DNA of 64,000 bases from Eurosta solidaginis (Eukaryota > Arthropoda > Insecta > Diptera > Tephritidae). The translations under genes were made by a program, and so were the position numbers. Positions 1-10,614 of this stretch are shown in pieces. The number at the start of each line of letters is the position of its first letter. Positions within the stretch are counted from its first letter, which is position 1. The notes below the pieces were generated by a model. The model searched no databases and was not told where the DNA came from. It saw nothing but the letters and a program-made list of their open reading frames with translations. The DNA is taken from NCBI RefSeq assembly GCF_040869045.1, contig NC_090319.1:175000645-175064644 (forward strand). Direction: 5' to 3'.

Positions 1-1440
1 TCAGCGGGAAATATTCCATCCGTTCCCGGAGATTTGAAGGGTTTAAAGGACTTGATTGCCCAGATAACTCCTTTTTCACTTACAATGTGGTCCAGGGGTT
101 GAAATGGCCCTGGGTTAGATTGCGTGTTTAAGATGTATGGTTGAGATCTGCAGCCCGGAAAGTGAGTGCTGATCAGGGTTTCGAGAATTTCCGTACTAGA
201 AGTGGCCCATTCTCCGCTCGTTGTGCGAATGCAGCTTGGAGGTATGAGGTTTTTGGAGAGGACCTTTCGTAGGCGATTGGCCTCTGAGACTTCTTCGATG
301 TCATTAGTGAAGTTCTTCCAGGAGTCCCTTTTGGCCTTCTGGATTAACTTCTTAAAAGATTTTAAGGCGTCCCTATAATGGGACCAGATTCCCGTGCGCT
401 TAGCCTCGTTAAAGAGTTTTCTGCTGTTTTTCCTCTGCTCGGAGATTTCTTGGTTCCACCAATAGGGTTTCTTCTTTCCCTCACCTTAATCTCCGGGCAG
501 GCTACTGTGAAGGCAGCGTTACAAGATTTGGTGATAAGATCTCCTGCTTCTTCTATTTTTGACGATGAGTCTAGCTCACCGAGAGAAGCAAATGTTGTGT
601 CTAAAGGAGGCGCTTCATCAGTTGTTAGCGGTAGGCTCGGCCTACCGTGAGAAGCGTTCTTTAGGAGAGTAGAGGATAGGACTTTTTTATAAAGGTTCCA
701 GTCCGTACGTCTCCTATTCCTGTAAGCCACCCTAGGCGGTGTACGCAAGAGCAGAGTGAAAATGATATACATATGATCAGAGTAGGAGTTTTCGTTGGAA
801 ACTCTCCAATTTTTGACAAGGTCAGAGAATGCCCCAGAAACTAGAGTAACATCTAGAACCTCCTTCCTATTTGAGGTGATGAAAGTTGGTTTGTCTCCAT
901 AGTTGCATATACTTAGATTGTTACTTATAATAGAATCAAAAAGAGACTCACCCCTACTTTTAATGTCGGTAGAGCCCCAAGCAGTGTGATGTGCATTGGC
1001 ATCGGCCCCAATTATTATCGGGAACCCTTTATTGTGGGCCTCCCGTACCGCTTTGCAGAGCCGGTCCTGCACAGAAGTTGGGCGATCGTGCGATAGATAT
1101 GCGGACATCAGCCAGATTGTTTGCCCCTGTAGCTCGAGGCTAATACAGGTAAAGTCCTCGTCGCTAAAAAGAGATAGTAAAATAAATACTAGATTTTTCT
1201 TTACTAGAATACAAGATCTGATTCTACCTGTCACGGGCGGTGTCACCAGCCGGTAGTCCTTAGAAAAGAGTCCACAGACCTTGCTGCCAACGACCCAAGG
1301 CTCCTGGACTAGAACGACGTCCTCATACGTAGTTCTGAGGCGTAATATTAGGGCAGCCGAGGCTGCCTTAGAATGGTGCAGGTTTATCTGTAGTACCTGC
1401 GCGCCCGTTACGTTTCGTTTGTGGCATCGACGTCCATCCT
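1..1440 (-). pseudogene. LOA-type ORF2: endonuclease domain and start of reverse transcriptase
   Basis: ORF2 encodes the nuclease that nicks the target and the polymerase that copies the RNA there. The endonuclease begins at VLQINLHHSKAA (about 1400) and shows IIIGADANAHHTAWGS near 1010 and SYSDHMYIIFTLL near 760, matching the exonuclease/endonuclease/phosphatase fold with its catalytic Asp/Asn/His residues. The frame is lost near 475-485, where a neighbouring frame carries on with PYWWNQEISEQRK. The first 40 bases give SPGTDGIFPA, the start of a reverse transcriptase, so the rest of the gene lies left of the window. The start codon is unclear because ORF1 and ORF2 overlap. Confidence 0.8.
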
Positions 1441-2814
1441 CTGCTGATCCGCATCGTCGGATGCCTCCTCTACGATAGTATCGTCGAATTCGGCATCCGA
1501 CGGGTCGGATTCCAGCAAAAGCTGCTCGTCCATGCCCGTAAAAAACGGCCCGTCGAATTTTCAACGTGATGGAGTAGAAGCCGTAGCTTAATACTCCACC
1601 ACATTCGTCAAGCCAAGGGAGAGAAGCCTCGTTTATGATGAAACCAACATAACGCTGCTTCGCCCTTGTCTCGCCGACCCGGACTATCCTCCAATCGCTC
1701 GAAGGCAGCCCCGTATTCGACTCCGCGATGGTATCAAGGATCTCGCCAGGATCCGCTATGCCGTCTGGGACCCAGGCCCAGGCTCTCAGTCTGTTCGGAA
1801 TTTCTTCCACACCGACCGCATCCAACCTGGCCCCAGGCCACAGCTGTCCCAGCGAAGCTATAGCGAGTTTGTAGAGCTTGCACGAGCGCTCAACGGCGCA
1901 GGAAACAAGCTTGACCCTACCCTGGTACCAGCCGGCATCACGGATAGTGGGAGCCGGCCCCGGATGGTTGGTCATGATGTCCTTAAAGATCTTGAGAAGG
2001 CCGTTAAGGACATCCTTCCAGTTATCCGGGGTCATGTTCCCATCCGGGTGACCGCGGTTCAAAACCGCCAGCGTAAAGTTGGCCTTAGCCGCCTCGCTGA
2101 AGGTTTTGGTCAGGGCAGGGGGAGTAGAGGCCGAAGGCCGGTGCCTTTTGGGATCGCTCGAGGCATTTCCCATAGACCTTTGTCTCTTAAGGGCCGGCAT
2201 CTTCGGGTCAGAAGTTTGTTTGGTGGCAGAAGAGGAAGGGGTGGGGTTGTTGTTGCTGCTCTTCTTGGCAGCAATAATCTTCCTGGCCCAGGCCAGAGAA
2301 CTTTTTTGCTCTGCCGTCAACTTGTCGCTAAGAGAGTTGCCAAGTTTCTCAACGATTTTGACGGCATTGCGAATGTTCCGCTGGTTGGGGACCGAAGTCG
2401 GGATTCGCTTATTTGCCTTGGAACCCTCAAGGGCTTCAGCCGGCTTGCGAGGTAACTTTGCAGCGGTGGAGGCAGTACTTTTGTCCGTGGAGGATTTAGT
2501 GCTGTTACCAGCCACCTGCTGACAAGAGGTGCCCGGTACGGGCGTGGGACGGGCCTCCTGTGCTTGCTCAGTCGGACATTGCTTTCCCTCTTTGGGGCTA
2601 GCTTTGCCGGCTGCTGCGGAATTGGACTTGCCCTCAAGGGGTTTAGTTCTTCCGCTAGCTTGCACAGTTGGCCGAAGATTTTTTTTTGTTGCCGTGAAGG
2701 CCTGATCGGCGCCGTCAGTGCGGTTCCCGACGAATTGTGGACTTTTTTAATGCCTAGTCCAAGGGCGGCATCTTTACCCGTGCAGGGATCCGAGGCCAGG
2801 TTTTTGTTATTCAT
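1408..2814 (-). pseudogene. LOA-type ORF1 (DUF4780-like RNA-binding/gag-like protein)
   Basis: ORF1 of non-LTR elements binds the element's RNA. The likely start is the ATG at 2812-2814 (MNNKNLASD). After about 40 residues the frame changes at an A-rich run near 2681-2700, and a long frame continues from there. It holds a Lys/Ser/Pro-rich region and then, at about 1560-2080, the DUF4780-like segment (for example VSCAVERSCKLYKLAI and LRAWAWVPDGI). At 1540-1545 a run of six A on the plus strand appears to hold one base too many: with five, the frame would continue into an acidic tail (MDEQLLLESDPSDAEFDD...) that stops at 1408-1410. As it stands, the extra base fuses the ORF1 body to the ORF2 frame. 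The domain call is from recognition, not a search. Confidence 0.75.
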
Positions 2815-3262
2815 TAAAATATCTTGTTCTTTAGCTGCCTACTAAGGTGAGACCGTTCGGCAGCCTGAAGTTAAAGGGATAGGGGAAACAATGCGGTCGA
2901 CTGCGGTAGAGCCCCATACCGCAGCAAGTCGCCGTTACTCCCGGAGGTGGACCGGTATCCGGGAGGCTCCGTAAGAATACAGTCGGATGCCCCTGACTGC
3001 AAACCATCCAATGGGCACGGAATCGCATAACACCCTGGATTAGGGGTGGACCACCTTTTCAACTGGGCGCGGTCCAGTTCCCACCTTGAGGCCACGTTTA
3101 AAAACCATTTCCATATGCCTAAGCTATTAAGGAGCTGGGGCACAAATGGAGATAATTCCTAAACTTAGCTAGCACTCCCCTGGAAGGGGAAACTGTTGTG
3201 CATATTACCAGCCGGCACCCTCTGGGAGGGTTCAGCACAAGGATTTGCGCCAGCCCCCCACC

Positions 3263-3734
3263 TTCCTTACTTGTTTTATTTTATTTTTTATGAAGTTATC
3301 CTCTATTCTACTCGAGATTTTTGTTTTGTGTCATACTTACATATTAGATATGCATTTATACAAAATTAAACGGGTGGCGTGAAATAGGCTAAATTCCTTT
3401 AGCAAATTTGTTCGTTTTTAACTAAAAGTTCATGTTCCGAGCTTCCAAAACTAACTTCGGTAGCGCGCCAACTTGGACCTTCCGGGTGTGGAAAGACCTA
3501 TTTTTCAATTCAATTTCAAGTAATTTCACCATAATTCTATGTCAATTTCATTTGATTTTACATAATTTTTATATTTTGGTTTAAGGAGCTCTATACCAAA
3601 ACGTTATAATTACGTGTGAAAAGTTTGTTGAAAAAATGTGACAAAATACAAAGTCTTAGATCAAATTAAAAATTTTAAAGAAAAAGTTAAGTAAGTTATA
3701 CCAGTTTGCTATATTTCCAACACTTGATGCATAG
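3263..3734. other. AT-rich stretch, nothing recognised
   Basis: I see no open frame of note, no tRNA-like sequence and no clear terminal repeats here. It separates the LOA leader from a dispersed repeat fragment. Confidence 0.5.
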
Positions 3735-4085
3735 ACTGAGTTGAAAAAAATACACGTTGGTCGAATTTCGACCACAGGCGATACTAGTTATTATTATTAT
3801 TAATTTTTATTATCGCACTTTTCCGGTTTTTCGAAATTTTCGATATCGAAAAAGTGGGTGTCCGATTTCATTCATTTTAAATAGCGATCTGAGATGGGTG
3901 CCAGAAACTTATATACCAAATTTCATTAGGATACCTCAAAATTTACTCAAGTTATCGTGTTTACGGACAGACGGACATGGCTAAATGAATTTCTTTTTTC
4001 GATATATAGAAGTCTATATCAATCTCGATTAGTTTATGCTGTTACGGCGTATCGTTATATTAATATACTCTGTGAGCTCTGCTCA
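3735..4085 (+). repeat. Dispersed repeat fragment, related to 25150-25400
   Basis: The segment has 'tcgaaattttcgatatcgaaaaagtg', 'ccaaatttcat', 'ctcaaaatttactcaagttatcgtgtt' and 'acggacatggct' in the same order as 25165-25360. It is therefore a 3' part of the repeat family whose longer copy lies at 23.0-25.4 kb. Only about 300 bases are shared. The coding capacity is nil and the class is unknown to me. Confidence 0.75.
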
Positions 4086-4269
4086 GCTGACTATAAAAAC
4101 AAGCCTAGTACAAATTAATGTAAAGACATAATTGCCGTCATCCAGTGTGTTTTATAGCTCCGGCTCACGCTCAATTCTCAAGAGACTTGAGAAGCAGATG
4201 TCGTGAAATTTTCGCACATGTGAAATATGATAGGCAGATTTCGCCGGTGTTTTTCATTTAACTCATACG

Positions 4270-4885
4270 CATTGTGAATCAAACTAAATGTGATATCTTA
4301 TCTGTCAACTGCCTGACAGGATGTTCAATATGGCTACTAATCCGCGATTTGACAGGGTGTTCAATATGGCGGCGCATAGGGCCGGCTATCTTCAGCGGGT
4401 GATAGAATGAGATACAGAATGAGACAGCTATAGTCAATTACAAATCAGGTGATCCAATCACTTTGGAATTTTGACGTCTATGCAGAAGATATCACACTTG
4501 TAGCGTTTTCTTTTCTGGCTAAAGTGTTACGCTTTTTGTACGCCGCGCAAGGGCTGTTGTTCTATTCTAAAAAACAGGCAACGCATTTACTGGACATTTC
4601 GTTCTTTTGTGAAAATTGTTGCCTGCTCGCAACGCAAAAGCGTTACACTTTTACCCTGTATAAAATGGCGGTGTGGCAATGAAACTCTGTGAAACTCTCA
4701 ATTCGCTCTTAAGTTCCACATATACTCTGTTAATATGAGTGAATATGGTGAGTTGAAATGTTCGTTGTATGCACTATAAATGTTGAACATTTTCCGGGGT
4801 AGGAGTAACTCTATTAAGGCTTTACCATTTACTTAGGCAACAATTTATTTCAGAAAAGAAAACGCTATTAGTTTGATTCACAATG
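4270..4885. mobile_element. hAT-like MITE (616 bp, 18-bp perfect TIRs, 8-bp target duplication)
   Basis: The ends are exact inverted repeats: CATTGTGAATCAAACTAA at 4270-4287 and its complement at 4868-4885. Both ends are flanked by CTCATACG (4262-4269 and 4886-4893), an 8-bp target duplication as made by hAT transposases. A subterminal motif, agcgttttcttttctg, occurs at about 4503 and inverted at about 4850-4866, and ggcaac motifs recur in both orientations, which is also common in hAT-type elements. There is no transposase frame, so it is non-autonomous. An open frame at 4449-4682 has no recognisable domain and is probably chance. Confidence 0.85.
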
Positions 4886-4893
4886 CTCATACG

Positions 4894-5095
4894 GCGAAAG
4901 GCAATGTCGCTAGTCATATTTTTCCAGTAGGACTTAGTGCGTATTTTCGCGTATAATTTTTTGTTTCCGAAATGACCGCCTGATATCGGATCATTGTGAT
5001 AAATTTGCATGAGTTTAAGTTTCTTGTCTTCATCAGTTACCGTTTCAACTGGTTCCGTTAATATAATAGTTAAATTTTTTTTAATCTTATTCCGG
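4894..5095 (-). pseudogene. 412-like relic: integrase zinc-binding (HHCC) segment
   Basis: The minus strand reads YHNDPISGGHFGNKKLYAKI followed by KSYWKNMTSDI, the H2C2 zinc-binding start of a Ty3/gypsy integrase. It is closely similar to 55530-55690 in the 412/mdg1-like element of this window, and the spacer at 5020-5095 also matches 55670-55750. The segment is interrupted at 5113-5478 by a SINE and resumes at 5490. Only fragments remain of the host element. Confidence 0.8.
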
Positions 5096-5112
5096 TATCT
5101 TTAAATTTTGTA

Positions 5113-5478
5113 ATACTAAATAAATAAAATAAATGTAAGGCGCTATAACCTCCGAAGAGATCTAAGGCCGAGCTTCTCTTCCAATTTGGGTCGTGCTCCT
5201 CTTGCTTTTCCCTACAAATTGGCCGGACGGGACCTACATGTTTTATGCCGACTCCGAACAGCATCTGCAAGGCAGATGAGTTTTCACTGAGAGCTTTTCA
5301 TGGCAGAAATACACCCGGAGCGCTTGCCAAACACTGCCGAGGGGCGACCCCGCTTAGAAAAATTTTCTTCTAATTGAAAAACCGTATTTCTATAATTTTG
5401 ATGTTGCTTTGCCCTGGGTGTGAACCCAGGGAATACGGTGTGGTAGGCGGAGCACGCTACCATCACACCACGGTGGCC
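5113..5478 (-). mobile_element. tRNA-derived SINE, copy 1
   Basis: Read on the minus strand, the 5' part resembles a tRNA gene: box A-like TGGTGTGATGGTAGCGTGC and box B-like GGTTCACACCC, the internal RNA polymerase III promoter. The body is about 90% like 31083-31434, and the 3' tail at 5113-5135 is a run of TTTA-type repeats. The source tRNA is uncertain (valine- or glycine-like). It is inserted in the 412-like relic, because sequence on both sides (to 5095 and from 5490) matches consecutive parts of the 412/mdg1-like element at 55.7-55.85 kb. Confidence 0.85.
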
Positions 5479-5489
5479 GCCGCCAGTGG

Positions 5490-5716
5490 TGAAAAATTTT
5501 ATCATCCTTTTGCCATTCTATTTTCTTAATATTGTGATTGCCGACGTTTCGTTTTTCTATCATAATTTATATTTGATTTTGCCCTCGGTATTCTTTTTGA
5601 AAAATTATAGGCGTTTTATCGTAAACTTGTAATGTTTCTGTTTGCATTTGTTGGCCATCGTTATGTAACTGTGTTTCCCCTTTTTGTTTTGTCATAGATC
5701 TTGTTTGTATTGCTAA
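5490..5716 (-). pseudogene. 412-like relic: RNase H to integrase spacer
   Basis: The plus strand here tracks 55770-56100 of the 412/mdg1-like element, ending in 'tagatcttgtttgtattgctaa' versus 'atgatcttgtctgaactgctaa'. The alignment stops exactly where the gypsy LTR begins at 5717 and resumes at 11309. No frame of useful length survives. Confidence 0.75.
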
Positions 5717-5918
5717 TGTAATAAATATAATACCATACCGAGTGAAAAAGCACTCCTTCTGGATAACGCTTGTTCTCCTTGAAGTAATTGTCAGCAGTTG
5801 TCTAGTAGCTTGTCGTTTTCTGTCAGATATATAATTAATTTTCTAGATGTTAAGATTGTAACGCGGTTGTTTGAACATATTTTTTTGAAAATAAATTTAC
5901 GTTCAGGAGAAGATTATA
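5717..5918 (+). repeat. 5' LTR of gypsy A
   Basis: Starts TGTAATAAATATAATACC and ends AGATTATA, matching 11103-11304. Just after it, TGGCG at 5930-5934 could be the start of a primer-binding site, but the bases that follow do not match a tRNA 3' end I recognise. Confidence 0.9.
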
Positions 5919-6032
5919 TTTTTCAGGTGTGGCGTTCGAAATAAACTTCGCCCACGCAATCTGACAGAACTAGCAGCTTAAAATTAATTAAGAAATCGGA
6001 AGCAAATGAACCGTATGACGTGAAACCAGATA

Positions 6033-7304
6033 ATGACTGCACTATCAGAATTAGGCGTCGCATTTGATAATGGAGCCACCTTAGTACAATTGCGTGCACT
6101 TTATGAAAATATACAAAGTGGTACTCCACTACAGCAGCCAGCAGAACCGCAGCAGTCAGCAACTTCACAGCAGTCAGATGTCATACAACAGTCAGCAGAT
6201 TTGCAACAGCTTCCAAGGGAATTGCAGCAATCAGACGACCTACAGAAGCCAGTTGTACCACAGTTATTTTCAAATGAGCAAGTTTTAGAGCTCGAAACAC
6301 AATCCGATATCCGTGAGCGTCTACGAGAGGCTGAGGAAGAGGAAGAACTTTTGAATCGGCAACTAGCCATTGCGCGCAAACGACGTGAGTTACATATGTT
6401 GCAGCAGGAATTGAGCTTAGGCAATGAAAAGCGCATAGGTTGCCAAATTCGATGGTTCTGAATTGCAAGATGTACGGAAATGGATCAACGACTTGGAGAA
6501 CGTGTTTGAGGCATACAACTACATTGAACGAGAATAGCTGGTGCTGGCGCGGCACTTAATGACTGGACAGGCGAAACGCTTTATATCCATTATAACAGTA
6601 CGGACATATGATGAGCTGAAGTATGCATTACTTAAAGAATATGAAAGAGCATTTTCAATGCAAGACGTATTTGCCCAGTTGAGAGCGCGAACAATGAAAG
6701 TCAACGAAACTCCACGATAGTACATCGTCGAGATGCAGCTTATCGCAAGCACAGCAAATATTCCGGAGCTGGAGTTAATCGACATAATAATTGATGGCCT
6801 TCACGATAAATCAGTGCAAGTGTCGATACTGTATGGGGCTACCTCTTTAGCCGAACTTAAAATGTTAATGGAGCGCTATGAGAAAATGAAAAAACGAAAT
6901 AAACAGCCATTAAATGTAGCGGTAACGGGCAGCAAACAAAAGGATGCAGTTGTTTGCGGTACTCAAAACACCGCAGTAAAGCAGGAGAAATTGCGGTGTT
7001 GTAATTGTTTTGTTGCTGTATGGAGCTACCTCTTTAGCCGAACTTAAAATGTTAATGGTGCGCTATGAGAAAATGAAAAAACGAATTAAATAGCCGTTAA
7101 ATGTAGCGGTAACGGGCAGCAAACAAAAGGATGCAGTTGTTTGCGGTACTCAAAGCAGCGCAGTAAAGCAGGAGAAAGTGCGGTGTTATAATTGTTTTGC
7201 ATATGGGCATTATCAAAGTGCTTGCTCTGAGCCCAAACGCAACCCAAGTGCTTATTTTGTTTGTAATGAGGTGGGCCACACTAGATTTCAATGCCCAAAG
7301 AAGT
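6033..7304 (+). pseudogene. gypsy A gag with CCHC knuckle
   Basis: Gag forms the particle and binds the RNA. The first frame (6033-6461, MTALSELGVAFDNGATLV) has a Gln-rich stretch made of repeated QQSA/QQSD units, then a Glu/Arg-rich coiled-coil-like part. It shifts frame near 6440 and continues as KFDGSELQDVRKWINDLE, through stops near 6536 and 6718, to the capsid-like part LELIDIIIDGLHDKSVQVSI. A 187-bp duplication (6831-7203) repeats the segment before the zinc knuckle out of frame. The second copy completes CYNCFAYGHYQSAC and a second knuckle, VCNEVGHTRFQC, that appears to lack its first Cys. Confidence 0.8.
6831..7203 (+). repeat. 187-bp tandem duplication inside gypsy A gag
   Basis: 'gtatggggctacctctttagccg' at 6831 recurs as 'gtatggagctacctctttagccg' at 7018, and the two copies stay about 95% alike to the knuckle-coding 'ttgtaattgttttg'. 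The period, 187, is not a multiple of three, so it breaks the gag frame. Confidence 0.9.
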
Positions 7305-7306
7305 AA

Positions 7307-7987
7307 ATGATTGGCGTCGTGGCAGCAGCAGGTGAAATAGTAAAACAATTGGAGGAAGATACAGAAGATCGTTTAGTACGTAGGGTGGTAAAGCAGTTAA
7401 CTGCAAGAAATTGGGTGAGTGTTGCCTTTTATTTGCAAGATAAGTACACTGTACCAATTAAACGTTACATTCTTTTTGATACCGGCAGTCCGATTAGCTT
7501 TGTGCGGAGGTCATGCGTGCTTTTTGTTGTTAAAGACAAAAAGGAGGCAACAGAATATCGGGGAATTGGAAACAGGCGGTTAAATACATTTGGATTTGTG
7601 AAATGTAAGGTTTTATTTAATGATACGGAATTTGATAACAATTTTTTGATTTTACCTGATGACCAAGCTATAGTGCCTTGGCTATTCGGACGGGATCTTT
7701 TAAGCCGAATGGGCGTTTGTTTATATAAAACACTGAATACTAAATATAATAAAAATAAATTATTTTCGTTGCGAAGTAAAATGCAATCATATAAACTTTC
7801 CGTTAGCGATATCAGAGCACTTAAATTGTTTCAAATATATAAAAACTCGGACACTACTTTGGTAAAAGCTGCATCCAGCGAGGAAAACCAGCCAGTTAAA
7901 GTGGGGATTGAGTTGGCCTCGATTGAGGCTGATGTTGTGACAAAGGGAAAGACGCATACTAAACTATTTAACTTAGTAATCAGTTGA
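7307..7987 (+). pseudogene. gypsy A protease
   Basis: Retroviral-type aspartic protease that processes the polyprotein. The catalytic motif ILFDTGSPISFV lies about 58 residues in (near 7480), and PWLFGRDLLSRMGV near 7675 is the second conserved region of the fold. The frame then runs as a linker toward the reverse transcriptase until a TGA at 7985-7987, and the same frame continues afterwards. The ATG at 7307 follows immediately on the gag stop and need not be a real start, since proteases of this group are usually made by frameshift from gag. Confidence 0.85.
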
Positions 7988-9300
7988 CTGAGGCAGATGC
8001 TGATGAAGTGGAAAAGATAATTTTAAAAGAATACGTGGAACTGGAGAAAGGTAAACGGGTGGATAGGTATTTTATGAAGATTTCATTAAAAAATGACACT
8101 CCTGTGTATAGCGTTCCGCGCAGATTATCATTTAAAGAAAAAAAAGTAGTATAGGAAATAATCGATAGTTTATTATCTCAAGGAATTATACAACCCAGTG
8201 AGTCTCCGTATGCGTCGCCAATAGTTCTAGTTCGGAAAAGGGATGGTAAGTTGCGTATGTGTGTAGAATATCGAGAATTAAATAAGATCACTATAAAAGA
8301 TAGATTCCCTTTACCTTTAATAGAGGATTGTTTAACATATGTATCGGGGAAAAAATATTTTAGTACATTAGATTTGCGGAATGGGTATCATCAAATTTCA
8401 ATGTGTGTAAACTCAATACCTTTTACAGCTTTCGTAACACCAATGGGTCAGTATGAATAGAACTTTGTACCGTTTGGACTGACCAATGCTTCCGCTATTT
8501 TTCAAAGACTGGCAAATCAAGTACTGAAGCCATTGATTAGTCATGGAGAAGTGGTGGTTTATTTAGATGATATTCTAGTTGCTACAGAGACCATCGAAGG
8601 GCATGTCAGAGTATTGGGGCGTGTTCTGAAGCTCCTTGCTGAAGCCGGGTTGAAATTAAATTTTAATAAATCTAAGTTTGCATATCGGGAGTTGGAATAT
8701 CTAGACTACAGAGTAAGTATTAAGGGAATACGACCCAGTCAGAGGCAGGTGGAAGCTATTAGATGCTACAACGAACCATGTACTGTAAAAGAAGTACAAC
8801 GGTGTCTTGGGTGGTTTTCATATTTTAGAAGATTCGCAACAAATTTTTCACGAATAGCTAAGCCGCTCAGGCGATTGTTAGGTAAAAATATCAAATTTGA
8901 GTGGGCAACTGAATGTAAGGAGGCTTTCCAGACTTTAAGGAATCGACTGGCAGAATCACCTGTTTTAAGTCTTTTCGACCCGAATTGTGAAACCGAGTTG
9001 CACACAGATGCTAGTGCGTATGGATATGGGGCTGTCTTGCTTCAGAGGCAGACTGATCAAAAGTTTCATCCGATAGCGTATTTTTCAAGAAGGACCACCG
9101 ATGCTGAATCACACTATCATAGTTTTCAGCTGGAGACATTGGCGATAGTTAGAGACTTTGAACGATTTAAGGTCTTTCTTCATGGTATTCATTTTACTGT
9201 TGTAGCAGATTGTAATTCATTAGTATTAGCGCTCAATAAAAGAGTTTGATTTTAAGATTAGGCATCGATCAGGAGAACAAATGGCACATGTGGACGCTTT
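7988..9300 (+). pseudogene. gypsy A reverse transcriptase and RNase H
   Basis: Copies the element RNA and removes it. The N-terminal part reads LSQGIIQPSESPYASPIVLV and then VEYRELNKITIKDRFPLPLI. The catalytic region is STLDLRNGYHQI, VPFGLTNASAIFQRL and VVVYLDDILVATE (YLDD near 8560). RNase H follows with TELHTDASAYGYGAVLL, SRRTTDAESHYHSFQLETLA and VVADCNSLVLAL. TAG codons at about 8152 and 8458 and a frameshift near 9245 break the frame. The RNase H tail resumes as RHRSGEQMAHVDALSR. Confidence 0.88.
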
Positions 9301-9447
9301 GAGCAGGTCGACATGTGTAGCTGCAGTTGAAGAAAGTGAAGTAGATGTGAACCTTCAAATAGCTCAAAAAAGGGATCCAGTGATAAAAGAGTTAAAGAAA
9401 AGATTGGAAGAGGCTGAGGTGGAAGGATTTGATATGAGAATGGACTG

Positions 9448-10614
9448 GTGTTCCATGTGGAGAACGGTAAGCGACAGCTTTTCGTACCTAGAGATATGGA
9501 GAACAATGTAATTCAACTAGTACAAGATACTAATGGACACTTAGCGGTAGATAAATGCTTCGATCAAATTAAGAATCATTATTGGTTCCCTGGTTTGAGA
9601 AGGAAAATCAAAATATTTCTGGCAAATTGTTTGAAGTACATTTTTTATTCAGGCCAATCTGGGAGCAATGAGAGGTGTCTCTATAGTATTTAGAAAAAAC
9701 CCGAACCATGGGATACTCTCCATATTGATCAAAACACAGGCATGTATTTGTAGTCGTCGATTCATTTACTAAGTTTGTTAAATTATATGATGTAAACACT
9801 AGTACAAAAGAGGCAATATGTGCATTACGCAGGTATTTTACAGATTACAGTCGCCCTCGACGAATTATAAGTGATAGAGGGTCTTGTTTCACATCAGCTG
9901 AATTTGAGGAGTTTTGCATTCGACATAACATTAAACACCTATTAAACGCAGTATCGACTCCACAATCAAATGGGCAAGTAGAACGAGTGAATCGAACCTT
10001 GAAGAGTGTATTAGCAAAACTGTCTGATCCTATTGACCATACTGATTGGAAGAAAAGACTTGTTGATGTTGAGTTTGCTATAAACAACACAGTTTACAGT
10101 AGCACTAAACAGACTCCCAGTAAATTGTTCGGGGTGGAGCAGCGGGGAACCTTTGTGGATGAGCTAACTGAATACCTTCGTGAAAATTATATCGGTGAGA
10201 ATATAAGCTTGACTGGAATCAGGGAGCAGGCGGACAAAGCTATTCAGTCGTCCCAAAAAAGAAACGAGCGATACTTCGACCGAACACATAAACCTGCTCG
10301 TAAATTTGAAGCTGGCGAATTTGTTGTAATTAAGAATGTAGACAATACTGTAGGTAAGAACAAGAAACTCATTCCTAAGTATAAGGGTCCGTATGTCATT
10401 CAGAAGAAATTAGGACACGACCGTTACGTTGTGACTGATATAGAGAATTGTCAGGTCACTCAGATTCTTTATAACTGTGTCATTGACTCGAGCAGACTTC
10501 GACGTTGGATGCAGTCCAATCCATGTGGTGAGAATCTGAGAGAGGAAGGCAACAGCTCTATAAGTAAAGAAGACAAATTTATTAATTTCCAATGTAATGA
10601 TAGTGAATGTACTG
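9448..10614 (+). pseudogene. gypsy A integrase
   Basis: Inserts the cDNA into the genome. The zinc-binding part is near 9530-9640 (GHLAVDKCFDQIKNHYWFPG); the expected C..C pair is damaged (NCLKYI). The core has HIDQNTGM around 9725, RRIISDRGSCF at about 9860 (second Asp) and NGQVERVNRTLKSVLAKL at about 9970 (catalytic Glu). Two frame changes lie between 9650 and 9760. From 9987 the frame is open to the MITE junction and contains a chromatin-side tail, GEFVVIKNVDN and KYKGPYVIQKKLG. The last residues before 10614 have no known domain. Confidence 0.85.

Larger units (their letters stand above)
1..3262 (-). mobile_element. LOA-type non-LTR retrotransposon, 5' half, cut by window start
   Basis: Read on the minus strand, this is a long 5' leader (about 2820-3262), an ORF1 with a DUF4780-like domain, then ORF2 with an apurinic-type endonuclease domain and the first residues of a reverse transcriptase, which continue beyond base 1. 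DUF4780 next to this kind of endonuclease is characteristic of LOA-clade elements (family knowledge). The leader around 2945-3060 is clearly similar to 52760-52870, the leader of a second LOA-like copy in this window, which supports the 5' end assignment. Frameshifts in both ORFs indicate a dead copy. The exact 5' boundary near 3262 is a guess from where the GC-rich leader gives way to AT-rich DNA. Confidence 0.85.

Noticed and set aside
1964..2522. Plus-strand frames opposite the LOA ORF1
   Set aside because: They overlap a recognised coding region on the other strand and show no domain.
4449..4682. 77-codon frame inside the hAT-like MITE
   Set aside because: No transposase or other domain; the element is defined by its ends and is non-coding.
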